Positions 24,410-34,639 of a stretch of DNA of 64,000 nt are shown here, piece by piece. Every line of letters begins with the position of its first letter. The stretch's first letter is position 1. Made by a program: the position numbers and the translations under genes. The notes beneath the pieces are model-generated. The model did not search any database. It was not told where the DNA came from and saw nothing but the letters and a program-made list of their open reading frames with translations. This DNA is from Isoetes taiwanensis (Eukaryota; Streptophyta; Lycopodiopsida; Isoetales; Isoetaceae): positions 30,883,234 through 30,947,233 of the forward strand of contig JAJEKV010000002.1 in NCBI GenBank assembly GCA_021234155.1. The letters are read 5' to 3'.

Positions 24410-26305
24410 ATGGAATCCATAGAGGTAACTGAGAATCTATTTACAGTTGCAGAGGTAGGCATGGCCTTGGAACGTTTGAAAAACGGTAAGGCTGCAGATC
24501 TTGAAGGATTAAGCGCAGAACTGTTAAAATGGGGAGGTAAGACACTTCTTCAAGTAGTAACCGACCAGCTAAACACAGCAGTCAAGGAGAGCATGCCGAG
24601 GTCATGGCAATTAAACAAGGTGGTTCCAGTGCATAAATCAGGTGCTAAGACAGATGCCTCTAACTATCGAACAATCATGGTAGGGAGTATCTATTCCAAA
24701 CTCTTAGGTTGCTTGCTGGAACAGAAATTAAGCTCATGGGCAGAAGTTAATGGGAAAAGAGCCACTTGCCAAGCCGGTTTTCGGAGAGAGCACAATACTC
24801 TAGATCATGCTCTTACTCTACGGGTGCTCATTGAGAAAGCAAAGAGACCCAAGAAGGCGCTATATCTTGCATTCATTGACTTCTCCAAAGCTTTCGATAC
24901 AGTACCAAGGGATGAACTGGGTAGTAGAATGGAGGAGATCGGAGTCCCGTCTACACTTAGGGGGGCAGTATCTCAGCTATACAAAGAAGTTATAGCACAA
25001 GTAGAAAACCATCCGGCTGAAATTCATAGCACTATTGGGGTGAGACAAGGCTGTCCATTGTCACCAACTCTTTTTGGGCTGTATATCGATGATTTGCAAT
25101 CATGGATGGAGGAGAAGGGGCTGATTGGAACTCAGCTAGGGGACTTTGTGATCCAACTGTTACTCTATGCCGATGATGTAGTACTTTTGGCAAATACCCC
25201 AGAGGGACTCCAAAGGCACTTACATACCTTAAGGGAATTCTGCTTGGCAAGGAAAATGAAAGTTAACCTGTCCAAATCAAAAATCATGGTATGTGGCACG
25301 GTAACCAAACCATGTTTCACTTACAATGGAGAAGAACTAGAGACTGTTACGCATTACAAATATCTTGGACTTGAGTTCAGTTCCAATTACAGGTGGAAAG
25401 AATGTATAAAGAAGAGAGTAGCAGGAGGGAAGACGGCTCTGTATGGTATGCTTAGACGGTGCCGTAAGGTGTCCTTGCAAGATTGGAGATTGAAAAGAAT
25501 GCTTTTTAAAACCCTGGTTCAAACAGTAATACTCTATGGTGCACCAGTTTGGGGGCCAGCTTTGTCTCAAGGATTATGGAAGCAGATTGAGGGCATTCAG
25601 AAGATATTTCTGCAGGAGGAGCTTGGCATTAAACAACAAACACCTTACCAGATCATGTTGGCAGAGGCAGGGTTGTTGCCACTGGAAGTGGAGGCGCTGA
25701 TCCATACTATCACTTTTGTGAACAGATTACGTACCTTGGATGATGATCGACTCCCAAGAAAGGCATTGGAAGCATCCACGCACATGGGCTGGTTTAGAGA
25801 TGTGTTAGATTGGGCCTCTGCCTGGGGGATCGACAGAACAAGCTGGCCGGATACAGAGATAGGTGTGCGGGATATGGTACAGTCACAGGCACTGAAACGG
25901 ATCTGGAATGAACCTGGCACTAAAATGACCTATTACATGAAAGAGATCAATCCGATGTTGGTGTACTCGGATCAGACATACCTTCAGGCCCAGATCTCAC
26001 GACACATGAGGCAAATCATTGCAAGATATCGGACTGGCTCGCATAAGCTCCAAATAGAGACAGGAAGATGGGCCAGTATTCCAAGAGAAGAACGGATTTG
26101 CCTGATGTGCGCGGAAGGCACTATCGAAGATGAAGAGCATGTGTTTCTAACATGCGCAGCTTATGCAGGAATTAGAGAGTCTTTTGGCATTTGTTTTCCT
26201 AATTTTTATAGTCTCTTAGAGGTAAACCCAAAGCAACTAGGTTGCTATCTCAAAAAGGTAGAGTCACATAGATTATTTTTGATTCAAATACGATCAAACA
26301 TGTAA
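24410..26305 (+). CDS. LINE ORF2 C-terminal part: reverse transcriptase with CCHC tail
   Basis: An uninterrupted frame of 631 codons from Met 24410. The frame is open back to about 24245, so the Met is not the true start; the element is truncated at its 5' side. RT motifs are in order: NGKAADLEGLSAELLKW, KSGAKTDASNYRTI, LAFIDFSKAFDTV (motif A Asp), GVRQGCPLSPTLFGLYIDDL (motif B), LLLYADDVVLLA (intact catalytic YADD), NLSKSKIMV and YKYLGLEF. A thumb/connection region follows, then CLMCAEGTIEDEEHVFLTC, a CX2CX9HX4C zinc-binding motif near the C-terminus. The protein would copy LINE RNA at a nicked target. The endonuclease is missing here. The clean frame contrasts with the damaged MULE around it and implies a later insertion. 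Confidence 0.9.
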   Translation: MESIEVTENLFTVAEVGMALERLKNGKAADLEGLSAELLKWGGKTLLQVVTDQLNTAVKESMPRSWQLNKVVPVHKSGAKTDASNYRTIMVGSIYSKLLGCLLEQKLSSWAEVNGKRATCQAGFRREHNTLDHALTLRVLIEKAKRPKKALYLAFIDFSKAFDTVPRDELGSRMEEIGVPSTLRGAVSQLYKEVIAQVENHPAEIHSTIGVRQGCPLSPTLFGLYIDDLQSWMEEKGLIGTQLGDFVIQLLLYADDVVLLANTPEGLQRHLHTLREFCLARKMKVNLSKSKIMVCGTVTKPCFTYNGEELETVTHYKYLGLEFSSNYRWKECIKKRVAGGKTALYGMLRRCRKVSLQDWRLKRMLFKTLVQTVILYGAPVWGPALSQGLWKQIEGIQKIFLQEELGIKQQTPYQIMLAEAGLLPLEVEALIHTITFVNRLRTLDDDRLPRKALEASTHMGWFRDVLDWASAWGIDRTSWPDTEIGVRDMVQSQALKRIWNEPGTKMTYYMKEINPMLVYSDQTYLQAQISRHMRQIIARYRTGSHKLQIETGRWASIPREERICLMCAEGTIEDEEHVFLTCAAYAGIRESFGICFPNFYSLLEVNPKQLGCYLKKVESHRLFLIQIRSNM

Positions 26306-26317
26306 ATGTAACTGCTG

Positions 26318-26384
26318 CTCCATGACCTCAAGGTCCAAAAGGGGCATGATCAATACTATTATTATATTATTATTATAATCACTA
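26318..26384 (+). other. LINE 3' end: small hairpin and (ATT)n tail
   Basis: After the stop comes CCATGACCTCAAGGTCC, in which GACCT can pair with AGGTC, then GGGGCATGATCAATA and an ATT-rich tail. The LINE at 60.87-60.96 kb ends in the same way (GGACCTGAGGGTC, GGCGTGATTAATA, then ATT repeats). A conserved 3' structure plus a simple repeat instead of poly(A) suggests recognition of the RNA 3' end by this RT. Confidence 0.7.
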
Positions 26385-26539
26385 TCATTTTCATCTGAAA
26401 TCTGACTCACTGAGTCGTCGGTGTCTACCTCTGCCATTCTCGGACACTCTACTTGGAAGACAAATATAAACTATCACAGCACGAACCTGCTACTGCACAA
26501 AACATAATCTATAATTCAATTGAAGAAATACCATTAAAA

Positions 26540-27000
26540 TTTACCTATGGTAAATCCCTATGGTTAAAAAAAGATAGCCTATGGTAAAAAAGGGCCTATG
26601 GTAAAAAATAGGGAAAACTACCAAACTACCCCTATGAGTTTGTGTAATTACCAAAATGCCCTTATGAGTTTCAAAATTACCAAAATGCCCTTGTATATAG
26701 AAGGTGTGTGGGGGCATTTTGGTAATTTTGAAACTTACAAGGGCATTTTGGTAATTACTCAAACTCGTAAGGGTATTTTGGTAGTTTTCCTAAAAAAATA
26801 ACCTATGGTAAATGCCTATGGTAAAAAATAGCCTATGGTAAATGCCTATGGTAAAAAAAAAGGACTATGGTAAAAAAAAAAAGCCTACCACGAAAAAAAA
26901 ACAAATTATGGTAAAAAAAAATGGCATCCGCTAAAAATATCCTATGCTAAATGTCTATGGTAAAAATAGCCTATGATAAATGCCAAAAATAAAAGCCTAT
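26540..27000 (+). repeat. degenerate array of CCTATGGTAAA words
   Basis: CCTATGGTAAA and close variants with A-rich spacers occur more than ten times on both sides of the MITE, within the MULE just inside its right TIR. Function unknown; it may be a subterminal repeat region. Confidence 0.7.
26611..26790. mobile_element. fold-back MITE, about 180 bp
   Basis: The two halves are inverted copies of each other: GGGAAAACTACCAAACTACC at the left is matched by GGTAGTTTTCC at the right. Inside, TTACCAAAATGCCC pairs with GGGCATTTTGGTAA twice. The loop is around 26690-26710. The flanks TAAAAAATA (26602-26610) and TAAAAAAATA (26791-26800) look like a 9-10 bp target duplication, which would suit a Mutator-derived MITE. 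No coding capacity. Confidence 0.8.
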
Positions 27001-27344
27001 GCTCAATATTGAGAATGCAAAAAGAAGATGAGAGAGATATGGAGTGCACCTCGCTTTAGCACCGCCACCGCTATAGCACCCGCGACTCGATCGAAGCACC
27101 TCGCCTCCTCAAAGGTTATGAGAAGGATACAACGTCTTGGTGCCCATAAATAGCCCTTAGGCTCGCATAAGGGCGAATCCTTACACGGGCCAAAGATGCG
27201 GGCCAAAGATCCGGGTTCGATTGGGCGAACCCTTCTTTCAATGCGGCCGAGTCACCGTAAACCCGTGACGTTTGCCGTAAACCCGTGACTCCGCCACCGC
27301 CCCCTCCCCGGCGACCCCGCATTTCGATTCCCTCGCCCTCAAGA

Positions 27345-27791
27345 CGCCTTGTTCGGGCTTAAGCGAACCCTACGGGGGCCACCTTGTTTAAAACGCCCGA
27401 CAATCCGTGCCGCGGACTCGCCACTCCCCGCCAAGACGCCGGTTCGCCTGCCGAACACGGCGGGGCGCGATTTGCCACGTAGCACGCAATACCGGCCGAC
27501 CGGACTCGCGACCGACCGCACTCCGCCGTTTCGACCTGGCGTTACCAGCGAACCCGGTGGGGTTCTAGCAGGCCGTACCTGCGCAATTCCGATCCGCTAG
27601 TTCGCACGGTTCGCTTAACCGTGGTTCGGGTTCGCTTAAGCGAACCCGGTGGGTAGTGCCACGGCAGCGCCACGTCGACATAACGGGTTCGCCTAGGCGA
27701 ATCCCTGGGTTCGCCTGGGCGAATTTCCTGGGTTCGCTTTGGGCTTAACCCGCTAAGCGCTTTGACCCACCTCGAGCCAATAAAGTGGGCG
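27345..27791 (-). repeat. right terminal inverted repeat of the MULE
   Basis: The reverse complement of this segment aligns with 16596-17110. It has the same GGGTTCGC/GCGAACCC palindromes, for example around 27629-27650. The adjacent 9-bp target duplication is at 27792-27800. Confidence 0.8.
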
Positions 27792-27800
27792 AAATACTAG

Positions 27801-28702
27801 GGTGAAAACCATCACAAAATAAGATTGTCAATTATTTTGAATATGATTGGTTAATAAGTGGTGTCTTATTTTATGGCGGGGAAGTCCCCGTATAAGATAA
27901 GACTCCATTTTCCTTAAATAAGACCTTGGAAATCGAATCTATTCGGATCTACCCAAACTTAAATAAGACGTGTTATTTTTGATAGTGTGAAAACAACTTC
28001 ATCCTCTTTTGCTTAAGTGGCACTCTCCTATTGGATACTTCTAAAAATAAAGGTCCGATCACATGATGCCGTCAACAAGGATTTTTTCCTATTGACATTA
28101 GCGTTTTTATTTTTTGCTAGGGGTCACATGATCCCGTCGGGCGGCGGTAGAACATGATCCTGTCGAAGTAAGGTGTTCTACGTTGCAGAGAAAGAATGGA
28201 TGCAAGAACCCCGCAGAGAGTTCTGTAACCCCGCAGAGGGATTGCTCCAAGGGCTAAAAAAATCATCTAATCCTCATCTCTAAAATCCCTGTTGACGGCA
28301 ACGCTTTTGACCGATGCAGGAGCCTGTTGAACAGATTGCTATCAGCAGGGCTTCTTCCCTGTCAAAAATTGGCATGTGATCCCTTCCAATTCTATCGTTG
28401 ACTTCATGTGAACCCTGTTGATGGCATGTGACGAAACCCTAAAACATTTGTATGAGACACAACAATAAAATAAACCCAAGAAGAGGTCGGATCCAGCCAA
28501 AAAGCTCCACAAATTCTCACTAGAAATTGCTGCAACTAGTGCCTATGCTACGGCAACATCTAGGCTAAAAAACTACGGACAACCGCAAAAGATACAAAAA
28601 GGACCCATGGTGCCATAACCTAAGCTTGGACTACACAAAAAAAAAGGAAGAGAAAAACTAAACCATGGCAAATTATAGTCCATAGGGAATTTCACGTTTT
28701 CA
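27801..28702. other. non-coding DNA right of the MULE
   Basis: No gene seen. Variants of CATGTGATCCCxxxxG and CCCTGTTGACGGCA recur loosely at 28060-28440, and CCCCGCAGAG occurs twice near 28210-28240. Confidence 0.4.
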
Positions 28703-29364
28703 GGACCATTTCACGTCTGAGGACAACCTTTATATCCCGAAATGGCAATCTACATGCCATGTAGAATGTCGTTCCTAGCATATGAATAGCGTGAGTTGAT
28801 ATGCCAAGAATGGCATGTAGATTGCCATTCTTGTAGCGGGAAGAATGTTAGGTAAAATTATAAAATGTTGAGTAGAATCCCTGAATCAAAGGTAAATACA
28901 AAGCGAATCACGAGGTAAACTGCAAAAGACTAAAAAGTTGACAACATTCCCGAAAAAGAAATGTGCCACATGACGAGCATGATAGGCGATATGGCTAAAT
29001 TGCACCTATCTTTTTTTTTTTTTTTTTTTTGAAGGCACCCAAGGACCATTTCACGCCCGAGGACAACTCTTTGTATCCCTAAAATGGCAATCTATATGCC
29101 ATGTAGAATGCCGCCCCTAGCATATGAATAGCGCTGGTTGACATGCCAAGAATGGCATGTAGATTGCCATTCTTGTAGCATGGAAGAATGTTAGGTAAAA
29201 TTATAAAATGTTGGGTAGAATCCCTGAATCAAGGGTAAATACAGTCAAATGCAAGGTAAACTGCAACACTAAAAAAGTTGACGACGTTCCTGAAAAGAAA
29301 TGTGCCACATGGCAGAGCATGATAGGTGAATAGGGCTAAATTGCACCTATCTGTTTTTTTTTTT
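28703..29364. repeat. tandem duplication, about 340 bp unit, each with an internal hairpin
   Basis: Copy 1 (28703-29030) and copy 2 (29043-29364) align throughout, starting GGACCATTTCACG and ending GCACCTATC followed by a T run. In each copy AATGGCAATCTACATGCCAT faces AATGGCATGTAGATTGCCAT about 50 bp later (28741-28760 and 28809-28829 in copy 1), giving a stem of about 19 bp. The paired T runs could be reverse-oriented poly(A) tails of a short retroelement, or simply part of the unit. Confidence 0.85.
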
Positions 29365-30285
29365 AGCAGGGTTGCCTAACCCGAGCTGCCCACTTTCCTG
29401 CATTTTTAGCTATGCCATGTGTCGTGCCACGTCAGCTGTAATTATTTTTAGCCGTCCGATTCTGTATTTTTTGATCGTAGGGTCAGGGAAATTAGAAAAA
29501 CAAGTAATTGCCTGCCGGAGTTTTGGCGATATAGCCTCTTTGCCTCCGTCGGAGCAAGAGGCACCCCGTCCTTCCTCATGATTCGTCTCTTAGCTCTGCA
29601 ACATGGAATAAATTACTACTCCTATATTTTAGTGTAGCCAAAGTAGGTTTAGCTAAACTACCTTTAAATTGGAGCTAGAAGTTTCTAACACATGGCTAAA
29701 CTAAATGGTTTTTCTCCATCACAGTTTCTTGCTTTCGGCTAAACTTTCACAAAATGGAAAGGCAAATATTACCCATCCCGTTATATTAATTCAAAAAAAT
29801 CCAAGCATTTTGGAAAAGACATTGAATTTATTGTAAATACATAAATCAAGACACAAACATACATGAATATGTTCAAAAACTTAAAAAAACAAAAGGGACT
29901 ACATTGTTCATTTTCCTCTAATGCTTCAACTTTGTACTTGGAACAAGAAAGAAAGTGGGAAAAAAAAAAAGAAAAATATAAACCCTATTTGAAATTTCTT
30001 AACGTTAGTACATACATTGGTGTTGAATTTCGGGCTAATATATCCATTTTTCCAAGCCCACTCTATCTTAGATTTAGCTAATCGATGCCGTGATGGAAAT
30101 GTCTGGAGGTAAAGGTTTGGCTATTCAATCTAAAAACTCACTTGGGCGGCAAAAAAAATGGGCTAAAAGTTTCTTTTTTTGGGCATTTTTTCCATTTACT
30201 TTAGTCGTTTTTCTTGGCAAAACTGCTACAAAATAGCCATTTGGCTAACCTTAGCCGTTATTTTATTCCATGCTCTGCAAAAACA
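29365..30285. other. AT-rich non-coding DNA with TTTAGCTAAA-type words
   Basis: No gene. TTTAGCTAAAC, TGGCTAAAC and ATTTGGCTAA words recur and resemble the 62.9-63.45 kb region, so a dispersed repeat is likely present at both sites. Confidence 0.45.
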
Positions 30286-30702
30286 ATCTTTCAGGTATTT
30301 GTTTTTCGAGATTACTTCAAGGATGTTCTATCACTGCGATGGAGAACATGGATGACAAACCAATACTTGGAGAGATTTCTTAAGGATCGGACATATTATT
30401 ATATTCAATTGGAGTCGTTAGTCGGCAGTAGAGGAGCTGGTTGGTATCTAAATCCTAGTCCTTCTTCATCCTCTGAGGGCACTTATGGCTTGTCTTTTTT
30501 CTTCTATTGCTACCATCGCTAAAGGTATGCAGTTGAAAAAACTCATTAGAAAGGGGATTCCTCCATCTTTAAGACCCAGAATCTGGTTTTCACTATTAGT
30601 GCAGCTAAGAAGAAATCTAGTACTTCTGAAAGTTATTATAATGATTTGAGAAAAGCTGTGGAAGGCAAAGTCATTGCAGCAACTTACCAAATAGATCATG
30701 TA
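30286..30702 (+). pseudogene. fragment of a TBC-domain (Rab GTPase-activating) protein gene
   Basis: The block KKLIRKGIPPSLRPRIWFS (about 30535-30595), then in another frame SAAKKKSSTSESYYNDLRKA and VEGKVIAATYQIDH (about 30599-30700), matches the start of plant TBC domains: KGIPxxLRxxxWFSxSGAAKKKS...YYxDLxKAVEGKV..ATxQIDHDLPRTFPGH. TBC proteins speed GTP hydrolysis by Rab/Ypt GTPases in membrane traffic. The frame shifts in the middle of the WFS-to-SAAKKK joint. The sequence stops at QIDH, where GTAATA could be a splice donor. I could not find the catalytic Arg and Gln finger exons downstream, so I read it as a captured or relic fragment. Confidence 0.6.
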
Positions 30703-33700
30703 ATAGTAGAATACTTTATCTTTATCTTTTATCTTCATCTTTCCTTTGATCTGTTGTTCCAATTGCTAAACTCGGCTGTCACGCCTCATTCATCAACTCC
30801 AGCATGTCCAATTTCGGCATCAATGACTATCCATGTCTGAGCATTTTACCCGAGTTTTTGCCTAAGTATTCAACCTACCATTGCTTTTACCATTCAACAG
30901 TTTGCAGATTATCTCATGAGTGGCTTTCCCACTGGAAGGAATGGATGGCATCCTGCTAATGCTGCCTACACCAGGATCTGAAGGTTTCAAAAAGAAGATG
31001 CAGGTCAATTTTTTCCTCTCTTTTATATTTAATGATCCTACTGGTCTCGCTAGAAATGATGCTTACAATAGTTTCAAGCTTTAGCAATTATTACTTTGAT
31101 TCATATGAGCTTTGTTAGACTCCTTGTTTGTATCCCTACGAAATTTGTTATAAGAAATTGTGGAGCTTCTCAACATGACTTTTTTACTTGCTGGTCAGTT
31201 GAACCTGAGGGTTTCATAACGCTGGAGATCTTCCTTCAACGGGCAGCAAAGGTCGACACCTGTCAAAATTAGATGTCAGTAATTGGAGACCAGAACGAGG
31301 GATGATGGGAAGGCCATAAACGTGGGGAGTTTGCTCTATTAGAATGACCTAAGACACGGACAAATTAGAGCTTTGACAAAGTCCATCACAATTGATAAGC
31401 TGTGTAATTTCATGTTAGGTCAATTGATAGTAAATTCGATCATGATCAGATCTTGTGCTTTAAATCCTGTGATTAAATCTTGCCAAGATGCTGAAAGATC
31501 TTGATCTTGGCTGTGGTTCTGATGTGAAAGCAGTTGTGCTGAACATGAATGGAAGCCCTGTTAATACCCTTAAGATGAGAAGAGCAGCTGCATGCAAACA
31601 ATGCATGATTTGTTTGTAGCTTCTGCTCATGCTTAGTTGCTAATTTTCAACAAGGAGCAATGCATTTTAGCAACTCCGGGTGACTCCAGCAACGTTTTAT
31701 TGGGCAACATTCATTCTAATCAGGTTTGGAATTAGGATTTAGCTTCTTTATCTGATCAGATCCATGATTATTTCAACAGGCAGTGGTCATGCTGTTATAA
31801 TAACACTATAAGCATAATGTCTGATTCACCTCGCTATTATTACTTGCCAGTGTAGAGTAGCAGATCTGGGCACATGTGGTATGCTTTGTGCCATTAACTA
31901 CTCTGATCTATGATTCTTTTACAAAAATAGTCAGTGCATGACATTATCTATGGTAATGCATAGTGCTTCAATTAATGCTCAAGTTTGGGATAATTTTTGC
32001 AGAGGTACAGTAGAACTGCAGTTGAATTAATGGCCTGCCACTGCCTTTGCATAGGCTTTGATTTAAAATTGGTACATGTCGTTGCTACTACCTGTACCAT
32101 TTTGCAAACCATAGTGTTGTCTGGGCAGATCTGATAGCCAGCTTGCATGACCTTGGCCTTATAGGTTTTTGACCTACAAATGTATTACATGGCATGATAA
32201 GATGGCTAAGTTTTTAGTTGTAGATATTGTTCTAGATTTTAATGTATATTGCAGATGTGCCACATCATGCTAAAAAAGTTGTGGCATGATTCCATCCCTT
32301 AGATGTACTAACTTCTAATCCTAGGGCCACAACAAATAGAAAATTCCTCTTGAACTTCTTTCTACTGCACTTCCACCATTGGAGGGTTGATATTCCTCCA
32401 TCTCTCTAAGCATCCTCATTCTTCATCTGCTAAAGAGCATTGATTTGTCTTGTGGTTACGCATCAAACAACCAAATATGCTTCATTTGCCTTTTCCTTTT
32501 TTCATAACATAGGTAACTTGCATGGTGGATGCATCTATTGCAAAAGCTTCTTCTATTACAACACCATCTTGTAAGCAAATTATCTTGCCTTGAAATTAAT
32601 CTGCTTATCTTTTCTAGAATCTTTCAACATGAACTTGGACTTGGGGGATTCTGATATGAAAGAGCTATTTTATTGTCAAGAAAATTCGTTTCACTTTGGA
32701 TGCAGGCTTTTGCTCTTGTAGACCAGAAGTATCTGATATTTTGACATTGCAACCACAAGTACTTTTCTACAAGGTCTAAGCTATTGGGCAACTCAACAAT
32801 TTCTTCTTGCAGCACTGATGGCATGATGTTCGGTGCTCTGAAAATGCCCAATGTATGGAGGCCATGCAGAATAACATGGTGGAATAATATAGTGGAATAA
32901 CATAGTGGCCTATATAAATGCATGGGCTTTATGTCTGCCTGGAGCAAATGCAGTTACAAGCCTGAGACACACGAAAGATCCAAGGCAAAGTGGAAAATTC
33001 CAGAGGACACTAGCAACAAATACTTTCTTGAGGTTTGTATCTTCTTGTAAATTAGTTATGTATTAGTGCACTATGAGGAAACTAACAGTCAAAGAAACAA
33101 CTATGTACTTTTATGTTGTGTTTATAGTAACAAAGGACCTATTGGTATGTCACACAGCCTTAAAATTACTTAGCTCCCATCATTTCTGAATGCCAATTGT
33201 TTTTTTTTCCTGAATGCGAGTTATATACAAAATGATGCGATTCTTCTTGTTATCCCAAGCCTCATTTCTGTCCAGGTCAATATTCATTTAGCAATATGTA
33301 CAATTTGACTGTAATGACCCATGTTAAGTCTACTTATGCTGTCTGGTAGGGATATGTCAAGCATGCGCGCCTTTAATATATGGTGTAGATTGCTATATTT
33401 TTGTTTGCAATGGTGGAAGCACATCTTTGGCAGTCTGTGTGAGAGTTTTAAGATGAGCTCTCAAGAACATCTCTCTCAAACTAGCATGCTGAACCAATAA
33501 ATCGAGTATAGTCCTGTTCTTTGATTATGCAATCCATTTTGTAATGAGCATGAGACGTAATCGCCTTTAAACTAATCTAGGATGAGCAGGAACCCATTCA
33601 ACGTGAGGATATCCAGGAGGTGATACTCATGACTATTAGTTACCATATTCTTTGACATGTCATCTTTATGCCCTTTGATACATCACCCTTCCTGTATTTT

Positions 33701-34042
33701 TATGCGTTTCACTTGTATACTAACTTTGACCACTGCTTTGTATCTAGGTGTCTACAAATTTGGCAAATGCAAATCAAATGACACTTTAGCTTTGAGGTTA
33801 GTTAAAAGCTGAAGTTATATTAGTCCAATTTGATGTCATGTCATGGAACAAAAATATTGAAATTTGTATAGTTATGATCTGTTAGCCTTCCACACAAATT
33901 TTATGGACTTTAGTGCTTTGGGCATGAATGAAAGCCTTCCTTGGGCACGAAAATACCGTTTGGGAGAAACTCAATGAAATTGTCTAGCAAATTGGCTGTT
34001 GGATCAGTAAAGAGCATCTTCGTGAGAATCAAGGACTACAAG
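30703..34042. other. non-coding or unrecognised DNA
   Basis: No gene can be supported. At 32966-33032 a short open stretch (SYKPETHERSKAKWKIPEDT and on), preceded by GCAG and followed by GGTTTGT, might be a lone exon. At 33950-34042 a stretch reading WEKLNEIV, then after a stop CWISKEHLREN, runs up to the insertion point of gypsy element 2. These could be relics of one gene, but I cannot link them. Confidence 0.3.
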
Positions 34043-34047
34043 CTCCA

Positions 34048-34626
34048 TGTTTGGGGTCTGGGTTCGGGAACTCCTGGAAGACAGCCCTCTGTGAGGACCC
34101 GTGGATCTAACAGGAGAGTCCGGGGGACTATGTCACGCGGGATTTGCAAGAAGAGAAGAAGAAGAAGAAAACAGAACAAATAAGAGAAAGATGATAAGCT
34201 TCCTTGATGTCAATGATGAACATACATGAGCTCTCGCAATAGAGAGAAAACTGAAAGGAGACAAGACTCAAAACTCATCTAAAAACTCATGTGCTAGCTC
34301 TACTCATATATATAGTACAATGGCCTTGGGCCCAATATAGACACTTTGATCGATCTCGGTGCCGACTCGGAAGGAGGCCTAATTTGCAGAATGTTGGCGG
34401 TGCCTTTGAAGTGCCTAGAATTCACGACGCCGACGCTGGCGGACGGGCCGTCACTTGTCCGAAAGGGCGCTCTTGTTGACGGGCCAAAGGCTTTGACCGC
34501 TGGTCGGCCGCTTGGTCTTCATGGAGCCTTTGATGGCTGACCCGTGGCTGATCGAGGATCCTTGAGCTTTGACCTCGGTTCTGTCAGAGGTATGAATAGT
34601 CCCGCACTGTGAGGCATTGACTAACA
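34048..34626 (-). repeat. 3' LTR of gypsy element 2
   Basis: A 579-bp LTR, plus-strand start TGTTTGGGG and end ACTAACA. On the minus strand a polypurine tract GGTGGGGGAG (about 34627-34636) immediately precedes its TGTTAG start. A TATA-like stretch lies at about 34303-34313. Confidence 0.9.
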
Positions 34627-34639
34627 CTCCCCCACCAAA

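Larger units (their letters stand above)
24245..26385 (+). mobile_element. 5'-truncated LINE inserted in the MULE transposase gene
   Basis: The copy begins inside ORF2 upstream of the RT and runs to a 3' tail of ATT repeats at about 26355-26384. Both junctions interrupt an acidic open frame on the other strand, which fixes its position. A degraded target duplication is possible (TCGGTGTCAT before, TCACTATCAT after), sharing only part of its bases. The same lineage is represented by the LINE at 51.7-60.9 kb: EALxxxxxxxNR, GWF and HLxIETGRW blocks are shared, as is the 3' end. Confidence 0.85.
21272..26437 (-). pseudogene. MULE transposase gene, split by a LINE and frameshifted
   Basis: The minus-strand start appears at 26437: MAEVDTDDSVSQISDENDSD, an acidic N-terminus. 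After the LINE (24245-26385) is removed, the same acidic sequence resumes at about 24240 (DTEDDTMSEEETGDDTDDGW). Further on, PRSITIDMGRV (about 22500) resembles the PRSIMLDFE-like block of MULE-type DDE domains. TTNYVEAHWKVLKTQ (about 21950) resembles the C-terminal TNNxVEsxHxxLK block. A Cys-rich YCDCPCPHLC at about 21540 could be a damaged SWIM zinc finger. The family call rests on these blocks plus the 9-bp target duplication. Many small indels break the frame. Confidence 0.55.
16596..27791. mobile_element. Mutator-like element (MULE) with ULP1-type protease gene, nested LINE and MITE
   Basis: An 11.2-kb DNA transposon bounded by an exact 9-bp direct repeat AAATACTAG (16587-16595 and 27792-27800), the target-site length diagnostic of MULEs. 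Long terminal inverted repeats (about 16596-17110 and 27345-27791) align through many blocks, such as ATGTCGACG, CTACCCACCGGGTTCGC and ACAAGGTGGCCCC. Inside, a plus-strand gene with a ULP1-like cysteine protease (18500-20965) converges on a minus-strand gene read as the transposase (26437 to about 21272). A LINE (24245-26385) and a MITE (26611-26790) inserted later; without them the element is about 8.9 kb. MULEs carrying ULP1-like proteases are known in plants (KAONASHI group). Both genes are degraded here. Confidence 0.85.
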
